A stretch of DNA of 64,000 nt, from assembly GCA_949316235.1 (NCBI GenBank), contig OX438750.1, forward strand, positions 5,209,865-5,273,864, given 5' to 3'. This stretch comes from Oegoconia quadripuncta. Taxonomy: Eukaryota; Arthropoda; Insecta; Lepidoptera; Autostichidae. Both the position numbers and the translations under genes were made by a program. Below, piece by piece: positions 23,899-36,482 of the stretch. Each line of letters starts with the position of its first letter. The stretch's first letter is position 1. The notes beneath the pieces were generated by a model. That model was not told the origin of the DNA. It saw nothing but the letters and a program-made list of their open reading frames with translations, and searched no databases.

Positions 23899-25656
23899 AT
23901 GGCCTTAGTCATTGACGTGGCCCGCCTCCCAGCCCTTCTGGCTCAGCTCGGTATGAGCTACCAGGAGGCCCTTCTGGCCTTCGCGCCCCCCTCCGCTCCA
24001 GCCGTTTCGGCAACGGAGGCGGCGGCGCCGTCCTTGTCGCCGGACGTGGTTTTCACGCCAAATTTACCGGCCGCTTCTTCTAAGCGCGTCCGCTCCCCCT
24101 CCCCCGCTCACTCGGAGCGCGAGCGTTCGCCCGTCAGGGGCGAACGCACCTCGACATCGGAGGACGAGTCTCCGTGCTCTCAGGAGAGCATGGACACGGC
24201 GTCCGCCGAATCCCCCGACTCTTACGAGTCGGAGGCTAACTCCAACTCCAACTCGTCCTCTTCTTCCGCCGAGGACGAGTTCGTCACGGTGGGAAAGAGG
24301 CAGAAGAGGAGGCGTAAGGCCAAATCTGACGCCTCTTCCTCCACCTCAGCCGGCCAGCCTCCCAAAAAGAGCGCTGCAGTCGCCGCTCCCCCCGCCCCTC
24401 TCGCGGCCGCCTCGCCGCCGCGCGCGCCCGCATCTCCGCCGGGCGCGTCCTCCCCGCCTGCCTCACAGGCTCCCCGTCAGCCTCGCTCCACTCGCCCTCC
24501 GCCTGTTTTCATACAGGAGAAAGCGAAGTGGAGCCGCGTCTCCTCTCTACTTAACGAGAGGAAGATCGCGTTCACGCACGCCCGTACCACGCCGCAAGGC
24601 ATTAAAGTCGAGGTTCCCACCTCGGACGATCACCGCCGCTTCACGGCCCTCCTGAAAGCCGAATCCATCGGCTTTCACACTTACGCCCTAGAGGATGAGC
24701 GGCTCTTCCGCGTAGTTATACGCGGAGTCCCCAAAGAGCTCGACTCTAGGGAGATTCGCGAGGACCTCAACGCGCAGGGGTTCCCTGCGCTGGAGGTCCA
24801 CCGCATGTTCCATGGCCGCACCAAATCGGCTTACGATATGGTGCTGGTCATCCTCCCGATGACCGAGGGAGGGAAGGCGATCGCCAACAAGCTGGCGGCC
24901 GTCTGCTCGCTCTCGGGCATCAAAGTGGAGCCCCCCAACAAAAAGGGACCGCCCGGACAGTGCCACCGCTGTCAGCTTTACGGGCACTCCGCCCGTAACT
25001 GCTTTGCGACTGCCAGGTGCGTAAAGTGCCTCGGCAGTCACGGGACCCCCGATTGCCCTCGTCCCAAGGACAGGGCGGAATGCAGCGAGCCTCCGAGCTG
25101 CGTCCTGTGCGGTGCCACCGGTCATCCGGCGAATTACCGCGGATGCCCGATGGCCCCGCGCAGGGGGCGCGCCGCTCCCAAGCGCGCCGCTGCCCCGACC
25201 GCGACCCCTAGGCCGCGACCCCCTCCCCCATCCGGGCCGCAATTCCCTGCGCTCGGACCGCGGCCCCTCATCCCCGGGCTGACTCGGTTTTCCCCACCCG
25301 CCGACCTGCGCCCATCGTGGGCAAAGGTCGCCGCCCCCGCGCCTCCACCCGCGGTCCGCAGGCCGGTTCAGCTGCCTGCGGCCGCGGCCAACCCCCCTCC
25401 TGCGCCGGCCTCACCGGTCAGGAGAACCGCCCCCCGCGCCTCACGCCCCCCATCCTCGCCCTCCGCCTTCTCGGCGGAGGACGACTTTGCACTAGTTTGC
25501 GATTTCGCCAGCGTCTTCAACGTTGACGAAATCGCTGAGCTGGCTCAGCAGCTCAGAGCCACCAACGGCATGAGGGAAGAGCGTCTCGCCCTCGCCGTCA
25601 AATTTTCGCGTGTTATCGCCGCCATCTCCTCCTTTAACACTGAGTCGGCCCGTTGA
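23899..25656 (+). CDS. Gag-like ORF1 protein of element B
   Basis: 585 codons. Ser/Pro/Ala-rich acidic N-terminal third with a basic patch (KRQKRRRKAK), then the conserved block from RPPPVFIQEKAKW through VVIRGVPKELDSREI and IKVEPPNKKG. Three zinc knuckles follow: C355-x2-C358-x4-H363-x4-C368, C374-x2-C377-x3-H381-x4-C386 and C401-x2-C404-x4-H409-x6-C416, the last ending YRGC as in Jockey-clade gags. A Pro/Ala-rich linker and a conserved C-terminal segment (VDEIAELAQQLRATNGMREER) follow. It probably forms the RNP with element RNA. Its stop codon overlaps the ORF2 start. GC-rich codon use contrasts with the AT-rich spacers. Confidence 0.92.
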   Translation: MALVIDVARLPALLAQLGMSYQEALLAFAPPSAPAVSATEAAAPSLSPDVVFTPNLPAASSKRVRSPSPAHSERERSPVRGERTSTSEDESPCSQESMDTASAESPDSYESEANSNSNSSSSSAEDEFVTVGKRQKRRRKAKSDASSSTSAGQPPKKSAAVAAPPAPLAAASPPRAPASPPGASSPPASQAPRQPRSTRPPPVFIQEKAKWSRVSSLLNERKIAFTHARTTPQGIKVEVPTSDDHRRFTALLKAESIGFHTYALEDERLFRVVIRGVPKELDSREIREDLNAQGFPALEVHRMFHGRTKSAYDMVLVILPMTEGGKAIANKLAAVCSLSGIKVEPPNKKGPPGQCHRCQLYGHSARNCFATARCVKCLGSHGTPDCPRPKDRAECSEPPSCVLCGATGHPANYRGCPMAPRRGRAAPKRAAAPTATPRPRPPPPSGPQFPALGPRPLIPGLTRFSPPADLRPSWAKVAAPAPPPAVRRPVQLPAAAANPPPAPASPVRRTAPRASRPPSSPSAFSAEDDFALVCDFASVFNVDEIAELAQQLRATNGMREERLALAVKFSRVIAAISSFNTESAR

Positions 25657-28577
25657 TGGTTATTACACAAACGCAGCAGAGTAGAGTCAAACCCCGATCC
25701 CTAACTCTAGCCTACTTCAACGCTGACGGTTTCAATTACCAACAGCGTATGGAGTGTGCTGAGTTTCTCTCCGACAATCGAGTCGATATCATGCTAGTGC
25801 AGGAAACATTTCTCAAACCTTCTGCCCGCGATCCGAAAATCGCCAATTATAATTTGGTTAGGAACGATAGGGTGTCCGCCGCTAAGGGGGGCACTCTTAT
25901 CTACTACAAAAAGTCCCTGCACTGCATACCCCTACCGACCCCTCCTCTCGAGAACATTGAGGCCTCGGTCTGTCGCTTAGCAATGACCGGCCATCAGCCC
26001 ATCACGATAGCTTCAGTCTACATGTCCTGTGCCAAACCGTGCTTGCAGTTGGAGAGCGATTTAGAATCGCTCTTCAGTCTAGGAGACGCCGTCATTCTGG
26101 CTGGCGATCTCAACTGCAAACACCCACGTTGGAACTCGACTGCCCCCAATCCGAAGGGCGTTATCCTGGACAGGCTCGCCGACGAGCTTGACTTCGATAT
26201 CATAGGCCCCATGCATCCCACTCATTTTCCATATCGCGTCGACCATCGTCCGGACGTGCTCGACGTGATCATCCTCAAAAACGTAAGCCTTAAGCTGCGG
26301 CTCATCGAAACGATGGCCGATCTCAATTCCGACCACCGCCCCGTACTCGTTCAGTTAGGCGCGTCCACCGACCCCACCCCCGTCACCAAGACCGTGGTCG
26401 ACTGGAGGAAGCTCGAGGAGACCCTCGCCTCCTCCAGTGCGGACCTCCTCGGTCGTATCCCCGCGGTCCTCTCCACCGCGGAGGAGACAGTCTCGGCGAT
26501 CGATGCCCTGACCGGCCACACCCAGAGCGTCATCAGCGACTGTTCGAGACAGGTCCCAGCGACGCCTGAGTATCGCTGGAACCTGCCCGATGACGCCAGG
26601 GAGCTGATCAGGGCAAAGAGAGCTGCCACTCGAGCCTACGACAGTTTTCCCAGCGAGCCCAACAAGGCTCGGATGCGCGCTTTACAGAGGGACGTAAAGA
26701 AACGCATCAATGAGCTGCGTGAGACTCGCTGGAACAACTTGTTGAAAGACATCGAGCCTTCTCACCTGGCCTACTGGAAGTTGGCTCGATCTCTCAAGGC
26801 GGACACCACCTCCCCTATGCCCCCACTCGAGAGACCTAATCTCTCCCCCGCGTTCGACGACATAGAAAAGGCCGAGTGCCTTGCCGACAGTCTCGAGGCC
26901 CAATGCTCTCCCAGCACTTTCCCTGTAGACCGAGCGCACCTCGATGAGGTGGACAGCGAGGTCGAACGCAGGACCTCCCTCCCCCCCTCTGATACTCTCC
27001 CACCGGTCTCGGTCGATGAGGTCAAATCCTTTATCGGGTCGTCACACCCCAGGAAAGCCCCTGGTGCTGATGGCATCTCCAACAAAGTGCTCAAGCACTT
27101 CCCCGAGGCGCTTCTGTCCCTTCTGGCAGCCATTTTTAATGCCTCGATAAGCAACTGCCTCTTTCCACAGGTCTGGAAGGAGGCAATTGTAATCGGCATT
27201 GAAAAGCCCGGCAAACCCCGTAACTGCCCATCCAGTTACCGTCCCATAAGTCTCCTAAAGACACTCGCCAAGCTCTACGAGCGCGTCCTTCTCAAACGGC
27301 TGAAGGACCACATCGAGTCCAACGAGCTTCTTATCAACGAGCAGTTTGGCTTTAGGGCCAAACACTCGTGCGTCCAACAGGTACACCGCATAACGGAGTA
27401 CATACTCTCGGGTCTCAGTAAGCGCCACAACTGTAGGGGGACTGGGGCGCTTTTCTTCGACGTGGCGAAAGCGTTCGACAAGGTCTGGCACAACGGGCTG
27501 ATATACAAGTTGTATCAGCTCGGTGTTCCGGATCGTCTCGTACTCATCTTAAGGGACTTTCTGTCGAACAGGTCCTTTCGATACCGCGTCGAGGGAACTC
27601 TCTCCGCTCCCCATCCCATTCGAGCCGGAGTCCCTCAGGGCTCCGTCCTCTCCCCCATGCTTTATTCGTTGTACACCAACGACATTCCGCATCACCCGCA
27701 CGTAGAATTAGCCCTATTCGCTGATGATACTGCCCTCTACTCCACCGGTCACCAACGCGAATTTCTTTCCAAACGCCTCCAATCCGCGGCCACCGCCCTG
27801 GGCGACTGGTTTCGGAAGTGGAGGATAGAGGTAAACCCCGAGAAAAGTACCGCCGTGTACTTCACTCGGGGGCCTATCCGTCGCACTTGGCGACCGGAGC
27901 TCCTCCCCATTCGCATGTTCGACCGCCCCATTCCGTGGGGTAAATCGGTCAAATACCTGGGTGTGACCCTCGATAGGGCGATGACTTTCAACGCCCACAT
28001 CAGACGCGTGCGCAATCGCGCCGCGATGGTGCTCGGCCGTCTGTCCCCCATGCTCAACAAGAGTAGTAAAATGTCCCTTAGAAATAAGGTGACACTTTAC
28101 AAAACTTGTATACGTCCGATAATGACGTACGCGAGCGTCAACTTTGCCCACGCTGCGCGAGCTTCAATACGCAGTCTTCAGAAAGTTCAGAACAGCTTCA
28201 TGCGCAAAGCCACGGGCTGTCCGTGGTTCGTGCGCAATGAGGAATTGCACAAAGACTTAGAGCTTCCCACCGTGGCTCACTTTCTGAAGGCTGCGTCCAT
28301 AAGATATTTTGACACTGCTGTCAACCATCGCAACCCACGCGTGGTAAGTGCCGCCACTTACCGCGACGAACCGGCGACTACCTTCCGGAAAAGGCGTCCC
28401 CGGCACGTACTCGCGGATTCCGACGACGACACTACTAAGGCATTAGCCACTATTCATCGTCACTCTGACGACAAAACGACATCTCCGATATACTGCCCTC
28501 GCCGGCGGGGGCTTTTACGCGTCAAACCGCCTCACTATACGCGATACACGGTCGACACTAGTCGTTTTGGCTATTAG
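25656..28577 (+). CDS. ORF2 endonuclease-reverse transcriptase of element B
   Basis: 973 codons from the ATG at 25656; an in-frame TTG one codon earlier is unlikely to be used. N-terminal APE-type endonuclease (about 15-235) with N22 (YFNADG), E50 (QET), D151 and N153 (GDLN), and D226-H227 (SDHRP). The reverse transcriptase (about 420-740) includes KAPGADGI, SYRPISLL, the FFDVAKAFDKVWH catalytic Asp motif, GVPQGSVLSP, and FADD at 688-691. A C-terminal conserved region includes GCPWFVRNEELHKDL. Motif wording is typical of the Jockey clade. It nicks target DNA and primes reverse transcription from the nick; its specificity presumably gives the H2B start-site target. No RNase H. Confidence 0.95.
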   Translation: MVITQTQQSRVKPRSLTLAYFNADGFNYQQRMECAEFLSDNRVDIMLVQETFLKPSARDPKIANYNLVRNDRVSAAKGGTLIYYKKSLHCIPLPTPPLENIEASVCRLAMTGHQPITIASVYMSCAKPCLQLESDLESLFSLGDAVILAGDLNCKHPRWNSTAPNPKGVILDRLADELDFDIIGPMHPTHFPYRVDHRPDVLDVIILKNVSLKLRLIETMADLNSDHRPVLVQLGASTDPTPVTKTVVDWRKLEETLASSSADLLGRIPAVLSTAEETVSAIDALTGHTQSVISDCSRQVPATPEYRWNLPDDARELIRAKRAATRAYDSFPSEPNKARMRALQRDVKKRINELRETRWNNLLKDIEPSHLAYWKLARSLKADTTSPMPPLERPNLSPAFDDIEKAECLADSLEAQCSPSTFPVDRAHLDEVDSEVERRTSLPPSDTLPPVSVDEVKSFIGSSHPRKAPGADGISNKVLKHFPEALLSLLAAIFNASISNCLFPQVWKEAIVIGIEKPGKPRNCPSSYRPISLLKTLAKLYERVLLKRLKDHIESNELLINEQFGFRAKHSCVQQVHRITEYILSGLSKRHNCRGTGALFFDVAKAFDKVWHNGLIYKLYQLGVPDRLVLILRDFLSNRSFRYRVEGTLSAPHPIRAGVPQGSVLSPMLYSLYTNDIPHHPHVELALFADDTALYSTGHQREFLSKRLQSAATALGDWFRKWRIEVNPEKSTAVYFTRGPIRRTWRPELLPIRMFDRPIPWGKSVKYLGVTLDRAMTFNAHIRRVRNRAAMVLGRLSPMLNKSSKMSLRNKVTLYKTCIRPIMTYASVNFAHAARASIRSLQKVQNSFMRKATGCPWFVRNEELHKDLELPTVAHFLKAASIRYFDTAVNHRNPRVVSAATYRDEPATTFRKRRPRHVLADSDDDTTKALATIHRHSDDKTTSPIYCPRRRGLLRVKPPHYTRYTVDTSRFGY

Positions 28578-28931
28578 ATCACTAACACAACACACCTCTC
28601 TCCTTTTTCATGTCTCTTTTTCAAAATTCAAAATTGTGTGTCGAGGAGTTTCTTGCGTCGTTTCTTCTCCTCGACTATACACATTACGAAGCGATGGTAG
28701 TCATGTTAGTCTAAAAACTCCCCCATGCAACGCCCTAAGCCGAGGTTCGAGCCCCCGTGGGCACCCTTAGGCGTCGGTTGCAAAAACTTTTTCCGTGCTG
28801 TTGCATACAGTCAAGGTGCGCTTCGCGCACCATGACTGTATGCAAGAGACGGGCAGAGCGCTCCCGCGCTCGCCCACCCGCCCGGCGACGCTGTAAAAAG
28901 CCTATCGGCTTGACAGCAACTGTTCCTGATC
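28578..28931 (+). other. Element B structured 3' UTR
   Basis: Three hairpins: (1) GTCGAGGAG 28640-28648 with CTCCTCGAC 28667-28675, 18-base loop; (2) TTGCATACAGTCA 28801-28813 with TGACTGTATGCAA 28833-28845, holding an inner GGTGCGC/GCGCACC stem; (3) GCTGT 28890-28894 with ACAGC 28913-28917, around AAGCC/GGCTT. All three recur in element C with compensatory changes. A T-loop-like GGTTCGAGCCC lies near 28744-28754. Probably the reverse-transcriptase recognition region. Confidence 0.75.
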
Positions 28932-28961
<30 letters not shown>

Positions 28962-28964
<3 letters not shown>

Positions 28965-28973
28965 TTGAATCGA
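28962..28973 (+). repeat. Right target duplication of element B
   Basis: TTTTTTGAATCG after the poly(A), followed by native H2B leader ACAGACTTAGCC. Confidence 0.92.
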
Positions 28974-29080
28974 CAGACTTAGCCGACCGGCCGAAGCGAG
29001 CGCACGCACGCTTCGTCACCGTACTTCGCGCCAAAGTGTTTGTGTGTTTATTGTGTTGTTGAATTGTTGAGTTGTGAAAA

Positions 29081-29455
29081 ATGCCGCCCAAGACCGGTGG
29101 AAAGGCCGCCAAAAAATCAGGCAAGGCCCAAAAGAACATCTCTAAGTCCGACAAGAAAAAGAAGAAGCATAAGAGGAAGGAGAGCTACGCCATTTACATC
29201 TACAAGGTGCTGAAGCAGGTCCATCCGGACACCGGTATCTCCAGCAAGGCGATGTCCATAATGAACTCGTTCGTGAACGACATCTTCGAACGCATCGCCG
29301 CGGAGGCATCTCGTCTCGCCCACTACAACAAGCGTTCGACGATCACATCGAGGGAGGTGCAGACTTCCGTACGGCTACTGCTGCCCGGTGAACTCGCCAA
29401 GCACGCGGTCAGTGAGGGCACCAAGGCAGTCACTAAGTACACCAGCTCCAAGTGA
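29081..29455 (+). CDS. H2B: Histone H2B (separated from its TATA box)
   Basis: Third H2B copy, coding region intact (124 codons), with leader from 28974 preserved. Element B (5.9 kb) lies between the gene and its TATA box at 23030-23037, so normal initiation is probably lost. Stem-loop at 29515-29530. Confidence 0.97.
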   Translation: MPPKTGGKAAKKSGKAQKNISKSDKKKKKHKRKESYAIYIYKVLKQVHPDTGISSKAMSIMNSFVNDIFERIAAEASRLAHYNKRSTITSREVQTSVRLLLPGELAKHAVSEGTKAVTKYTSSK

Positions 29456-29514
29456 GATATAGATGTCGAAACGTACGCCGCGCCATTTTACTACCAAACA
29501 AACAACAACCAAAA

Positions 29515-29530
29515 GGCCCTTTTCAGGGCC
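29515..29530 (+). terminator. Histone 3' stem-loop of H2B, unit 3
   Basis: GGCCCTTTTCAGGGCC. Confidence 0.95.
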
Positions 29531-30184
29531 ACAAATTTGTTCAAACCGTTTCACACGTTTACCAATTGTTGTATTGCATTGTTATCGTTTGTTGCTTGCT
29601 AGTATTTAGAGTAGGTAGGTACCTCTAGCTACCTAGTTTTTAACATTAGTGTATCGAGTACAAGATGATGATACATGACGATAGGTATTATTGGTACCTA
29701 CAAGTAGCGTACGGCTCGCCCAAAGCGGCGGGCGCCCCGACAAGATTTTGCTGTTATGAAATCGTGTAATAATATGTAATATACGTAGGTGCGTTGCAAG
29801 AAAGCTCCAAATTATTATTATTATTATTATTATTATATTTTTGTACGTATGGTGTATGTTCTGTACACAACAACATACACCACCTAACATACGACCTATC
29901 TATTATGCACCGTGAATATATAATAATGAACATTATTATAATAATATTTTCTTAAAATTAGAAGAAAAAAAAAAAAAATATTTCGTTTTTAGTACCGGTT
30001 ACATCCGTCGCGTCGCGTTCGCCGCGCCGCGTGCGTCTCCGCGCAACACAATATAAATATCACCCCACGACGGTTTCGAAGTTTTTCAATATCTCTCGTC
30101 CTCTCGCCGCCGACGGACGCATCGAGCGCTCGTCAGCCCGCGCGTTAGAATCTTATAGTAACTTTGTTGTGAGTGTGTGTGTAG

Positions 30185-30607
<423 letters not shown>

Positions 30608-30756
30608 AACCGGATGCCGTTTCTGTTGTGTCGTGTTGTGTGTTAATGTGTGCCGTGCCGTGTCGTGTCTTCGTGTTCGTTCTGCTGAGCGAGGGATCAA
30701 CTAAATCGATCTCTTGTCTCATCTCAATCGAGATGAGCATTCGTTCATTGACGTTG

Positions 30757-30809
<53 letters not shown>

Positions 30810-30880
30810 GCCCGACCGACGGGCACACGACACACACTCGTGCCTCAGCGCTGCTGCGATTTAATTATGATAAAAAAAAA

Positions 30881-30896
30881 GGCCCTTTTCAGGGCC
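30881..30896 (+). terminator. Histone 3' stem-loop of H3, unit 3
   Basis: GGCCCTTTTCAGGGCC. Confidence 0.95.
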
Positions 30897-31026
30897 GCAA
30901 AAGTTTCAAACTATAAAAAATGTTTCAAAGCCGATCGTACGCATCGACCGACACCGACTCTATATAGGTACCTACTACTACTACTATGAAATAAATAATT
31001 TACAATTTCCATATACGTACGTACGT

Positions 31027-31190
31027 ACATACATACATACATACATACATACATACATACATACATACATCCATCCATCCATCCATCCATCCATACATCC
31101 ATCCATACATCCATCCATCCATCCATCCATACATACATACATACATACATACATACATACATACATACATACATACATACATACATACAT
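31027..31190. repeat. (CATA)n microsatellite, unit 3/4 junction
   Basis: About 165 bp, roughly half the length of the same array between other units; CATC blocks at about 31069-31129. Confidence 0.97.
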
Positions 31191-31603
31191 GATTAATTAC
31201 TTACTAGCTTGTTTGCTTTCTTGCCTCCTTCCTTACTTTATATCATCATCCATCATCCATCATCCATCATCCATCATCATCATCATCATCATCGTCGTCG
31301 TCACCATCATTTAATTAGTCTCATGATTATTATTGTGTTGGTTGGATGGTTAGGGAGGGAATGTTTCAAAAAAATGCGTAAATCCAATTTTTTTTTTTTT
31401 TCCTTATTCCTCATTGCGTTTATATAGTAGTGCGTGGCGACCGGTTAACAAGCAGAGATACCGCTCCCCGCTCTACCTCAACCCCGCAAACGTGCTCGTT
31501 TCTATATTAAGGCCGTTTTCACGGCGCTGGTTTTAGTTGAGTGAGTATCGCTCGTTCGTTCGCGTCGCGTTTCGTTTGTTGTTTGTTTGTCGCAAGTTTG
31601 TGA

Positions 31604-31918
<315 letters not shown>

Positions 31919-32186
31919 ACGCGCACCTCACAACCACCGTCGTTCGTCTCTATTCGTTAGCTCGCTGCCACTCGCGCGCGCTCTCTCTGCGGCATTGGGT
32001 TTTGTGCTGTGCTGTGCTGTGCTGTGCCGTGCCGTGCCGTGCCGTGCCATGCCATGCCATTCTGTCGCGCACAAGTGACCATCCAGTCGGATCCATGTTG
32101 TCTGCTCATCGCATCGCACCGCACATTTCTCTTTCCGTCTGTTGTCTGCGCGCAAACGAGGGAGGAAGCAAACGAAAAAAAAAAAA

Positions 32187-32202
32187 GGCCCTTTTCAGGG
32201 CC
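32187..32202 (+). terminator. Histone 3' stem-loop of H4, unit 4
   Basis: GGCCCTTTTCAGGGCC. Confidence 0.95.
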
Positions 32203-32682
32203 GCATATGATTCCTTTAACGAATATAATGTTTCATTACGATACGATCTGGTCGATATCTATTGTAAATAAATATGTCTGTCTGTCTGTGTTTGTTCGTG
32301 CTCGTTGTAAAGTAAGCCAGCCCACCAGGCACCTACCTACCTACTTACTTACTTACTTACACTGCCTACCACCTACCTATTTAGAGAATTTCTTCCGGAA
32401 GAAATTAATCTTCTTCATACATACATACATACATACATACATACATACATACATACATACATACATACACACATAGGTACATACGTAATGATATAACCCG
32501 TACTCGGAATAATTAATGCTTAGGAATAGTTACGTTCATATTTTATGGGTTGGTACGTATGCAATGGCACGGTGGTGGTGTACCCATTGTGTACCATACA
32601 ACAACAACAACAACTACTACAACGATGAAGATGATTTTTATTTTTGTTCGTTTTCGTATAACGTTCGTTCGTTTGTTTGTCA

Positions 32683-32722
<40 letters not shown>

Positions 32723-33629
32723 ACAAACAAACAAACAAACAAACAAACAAACAACTGCCGCCTCACCAACTACGCACGTATACCACCTATCTACCTATCG
32801 ACCGACCGACCGACCTTTTTCCTTCCTTCTTTTCGTTTTCTTTCTTTTCGTTTTTGAATGGGGTTGGCGATTCATTCAACACACACAACAAACAAACATA
32901 CATACATACATACAGTGAAACGATCGAAATCGAATCCCGTACGTCCTGAACGTATGGAAGTCCGCCCCGTCTTCGCGGCCGCCGAACGGGCCTCGCGGCG
33001 AGAGCGGCGCGTCAGTGTTTTACGACCCCCGACATCTCGACGCTCAAAATAGTACCAACACGTTCGAACCAACGGCGGGATGGTCACAGTTTCTAAGCTC
33101 GGATCCCTCGACGTCTCCCGGTCGGGAATGGCGGTCGCGAACTGGCCGTTTTCGCGAGATAAATCAATTTTAAACTTCACCTCGGCCCGCCCCGGCTGCC
33201 ACTATTCAAAACAAACGGACGTCGCTCCGACCGACTGCCCGGCTCGCTCTCGAAATTCGTACACACATTTAGGTGTATTCAAAACGTTTCTCTTAGACCG
33301 CATCCAATACCTATACAGATATGGATAATTGTTAAAAATTTAATCTATCCGACAAGGGTTAGTGAAAAGTTGGAACCGTTCATACGAGAAAACGTCTCGC
33401 GAGCGCGGAGTCCTCAATACAGTATTGCCACGTCCGACGGACTGGCGCTACGAAACGGTGGCGACACCGTACGTATACAAAGTGTACCACTACCACTCTA
33501 CTTGCTTACTTACTTACTTAATATTATTCCTAGTTTGTGTGGTTCGGTTCAGTCGTGCGTCGCGCAGCTCGTCGTTCGTTTGTGTGTTTGTGTGTTCTAC
33601 ATTAAAAACATAATAATAAATATATTATT

Positions 33630-34331
33630 ATGGCAGACACGGCCGTAGCCTCTGATGCACCCGCCCCGGCGACACCCGCCAAGAAGCCGAAGGCGTCCGC
33701 CGGAGGCGGCGCGAAGAAACCCAAAGCGAAACCGACCCACCCGAAGACGTCCGATATGGTGAACAGCGCCATCAAGGAGTTGAAGGAGCGCAGCGGATCG
33801 TCGCTGCAGGCCATCAAGAAGTATATCGCCGCCCAGTACAAGGTGGACGCCGAGAAGCTGGCGCCGTTCATCAGGAGGTACCTCAAGAGCGCCGTCGAGT
33901 CGGGCGCGCTCATCCAGACCAAGGGCAAGGGAGCGTCCGGTTCTTTCAAGCTCGAATCGAAGACGTCCGCCTCCAAGAAACCCACCACCGCCAAGTCCGG
34001 AGCGAAGGCGTCCGCGGCCAAGCCCAAGAAGGCGGCCGCCTCCTCGGCGGCGGGCGGCAAGGGCAAGAAGGCGGTCGCGGCCGCCTCCTCTCCGTCTAAG
34101 GCGAAATCGACGCCCGCAGCCACCGCCAGGGACAAGAAGGCGGCCGCCGCGAAGAAGAAGCCCGCCGCTAAGAAAGCGGCCACCCCCGCCAAGGCGAAGG
34201 CAGCCGCGCCCAAAGCGAAGAAGACCGCCAAGCCCCCGACGAAGAAGCCGAAAGCGCCAAAACCTAAGAAGGCCGCCGCCGCTTCTAAGTCGAAGCCCGC
34301 CGCGAAGAAGGCCGCCTCGGCGAAGAAGTAA
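33630..34331 (+). CDS. H1: Linker histone H1
   Basis: Fourth H1 copy, 233 codons, protein unchanged. Promoter elements at 33519-33554; variant stem-loop at 34696-34711. Confidence 0.97.
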   Translation: MADTAVASDAPAPATPAKKPKASAGGGAKKPKAKPTHPKTSDMVNSAIKELKERSGSSLQAIKKYIAAQYKVDAEKLAPFIRRYLKSAVESGALIQTKGKGASGSFKLESKTSASKKPTTAKSGAKASAAKPKKAAASSAAGGKGKKAVAAASSPSKAKSTPAATARDKKAAAAKKKPAAKKAATPAKAKAAAPKAKKTAKPPTKKPKAPKPKKAAAASKSKPAAKKAASAKK

Positions 34332-34469
34332 ATGAATCGGCCGGCCGTCCGACTAAACGACGACCAACCCCGCCGCGCCGTCGCCGCCGCCGCCGCCGCC
34401 GCCGGTCGATTATGCGATAAAGGTAAATTGTTGATATCTATCTATCTATCAACGCGTCGCGTCGCGTCG

Positions 34470-34555
<86 letters not shown>

Positions 34556-34591
34556 CCTCCGCGTCGGTCCTCGCGAGCGAGCGAGCGAGCG

Positions 34592-34622
<31 letters not shown>

Positions 34623-34695
34623 CAAGCAAGCCAAGCAAGCAAGCAAGCAAGCAAGCACGAGACGATGCGGCCGCCATACAACAGCAAAAACAAAA

Positions 34696-34711
34696 AGCCC
34701 TTTTCAGGGCT
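34696..34711 (+). terminator. Histone 3' stem-loop of H1 (variant), unit 4
   Basis: AGCCCTTTTCAGGGCT. Confidence 0.92.
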
Positions 34712-35173
34712 AACAAATCGTTCAGAGGTCACAAGATGTTTCTTTACGAAATACGTTCAGTCGATCGTTACCTACCTACCTACCTACCTACCTACCTACC
34801 TACCTACCTACCTACCTACCTACCTACCTACCTACCTACCTATTCCCACATAAAATAAATTTTCGTTGTGTTTGTTCATTTAATTCCCGCCCTATTTTAA
34901 TGCGCTTAAGGTTAACTAACTGTATTCATGCTTTTCGAATTTATTGTATGCAAACAAACATACAAAGTAGATTATGACATGGTGCATAGCGTTCGCGCTC
35001 GCTCTCTCTCTCTCTCTCTCCACGTGTCTGTCTCGCTCGACGTTTACCCCACCGTTACCGAGTCATCGTCTAAATACATAATAAAGCAGAGAGAGAGGTT
35101 TTTTTAAAACACTACGTTTGTGGATCGCTTACGCGCCGCACGTATTTTTTGTTTTTCTTCTTCATAAAAGTGA

Positions 35174-35551
<378 letters not shown>

Positions 35552-35668
35552 GGGACTCTTACCGTCTCTTCCTTCTTTCTTTCTTTCGTTCGTTCGTTCG
35601 TTCGTTCGTTCGTTCGTTCGTTCGTTCGTTCGTTTGATCGATCGATCGATCGTTTTTCCTATACAAAA

Positions 35669-35684
35669 GGCCCTTTTCAGGGCC
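35669..35684 (+). terminator. Histone 3' stem-loop of H2A, unit 4
   Basis: GGCCCTTTTCAGGGCC. Confidence 0.95.
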
Positions 35685-35981
35685 GCAAAATTTTTCTACT
35701 CCCGAGGGAATGTTTCACACGAACGATATCGCTCGATCAAACAACAACAAGAAGAATAATAATAATAAAAATTACCATATAGTTGTATTATGTAGCTGCT
35801 CCTGAGGAAGTCGTCGCGTGTCTGTCTGTTCGACTTCAGAAGATTGCCGTGCCGTGCGCCGCCACCACCATCGGCCAGCTACCAAGCAGTTAAGTAGCAA
35901 AGCCAGCAGCGGCAGATAAATATATCCCTGTGGAGTGGAGGAGAGTGTATTACAAAATCTACGAACGAACATATCCATGAT

Positions 35982-36034
<53 letters not shown>

Positions 36035-36116
36035 TGATGATGATGATGATGATGATGAGTAAATAAGACCCACTCTCTGCACACACTGTATACGCAATTA
36101 TGACCCGAATGATGTA

Positions 36117-36156
<40 letters not shown>

Positions 36157-36206
36157 CACACTCATACTGTATACGCAATTATGACCCGACTGTACATTTT
36201 TTTCTT

Positions 36207-36237
<31 letters not shown>

Positions 36238-36482
36238 AATGTCACGCACGCACACACACACGCACGCGCGCGCGCTTCGTTGGCATATAAAATATTTCTG
36301 TATACGCACTTGGGAACCCCGATTGTACTTTTAATTAATCAATGAATCAATCAATCAATCAATCAATCATTCTCAATTGTTACACTGACGGAAGTGGGGA
36401 AGGGGGGAGGCAGACCGTACCCGTAATTATAATGTGTAGACACTGACACGGTAACCGGTTACTAGAGGGGAACCGGAGTGAT

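Larger units (their letters stand above)
23061..28961 (+). mobile_element. Element B: full-length Jockey-clade non-LTR retrotransposon at the H2B start site
   Basis: About 5.9 kb: 10 extra bases GATCGCATCG (23061-23070), the common 5' end CATTCCGCTCCGCGCC from 23071, an 828-base 5' UTR, ORF1 (gag) and ORF2 (endonuclease-reverse transcriptase) overlapping by one base, a 354-base structured 3' UTR and poly(A) at 28932-28961. The target duplication is (AA)TTTTTTGAATCG, 12-14 bp; the AA cannot be told from the tail. Both ORFs are open, so it is potentially autonomous. No RNase H domain and no LTRs. Nearly identical to D, so recently active. Confidence 0.95.

Noticed and set aside
25653..25655. 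TTG as start codon of ORF2
   Set aside because: The ATG one codon later overlaps the ORF1 stop in a known reinitiation arrangement and is the more likely start in a eukaryote.
28744..28754. tRNA gene or Pol III promoter from the GGTTCGAGCCC motif
   Set aside because: No A box, acceptor stem or anticodon arm at the right spacing.
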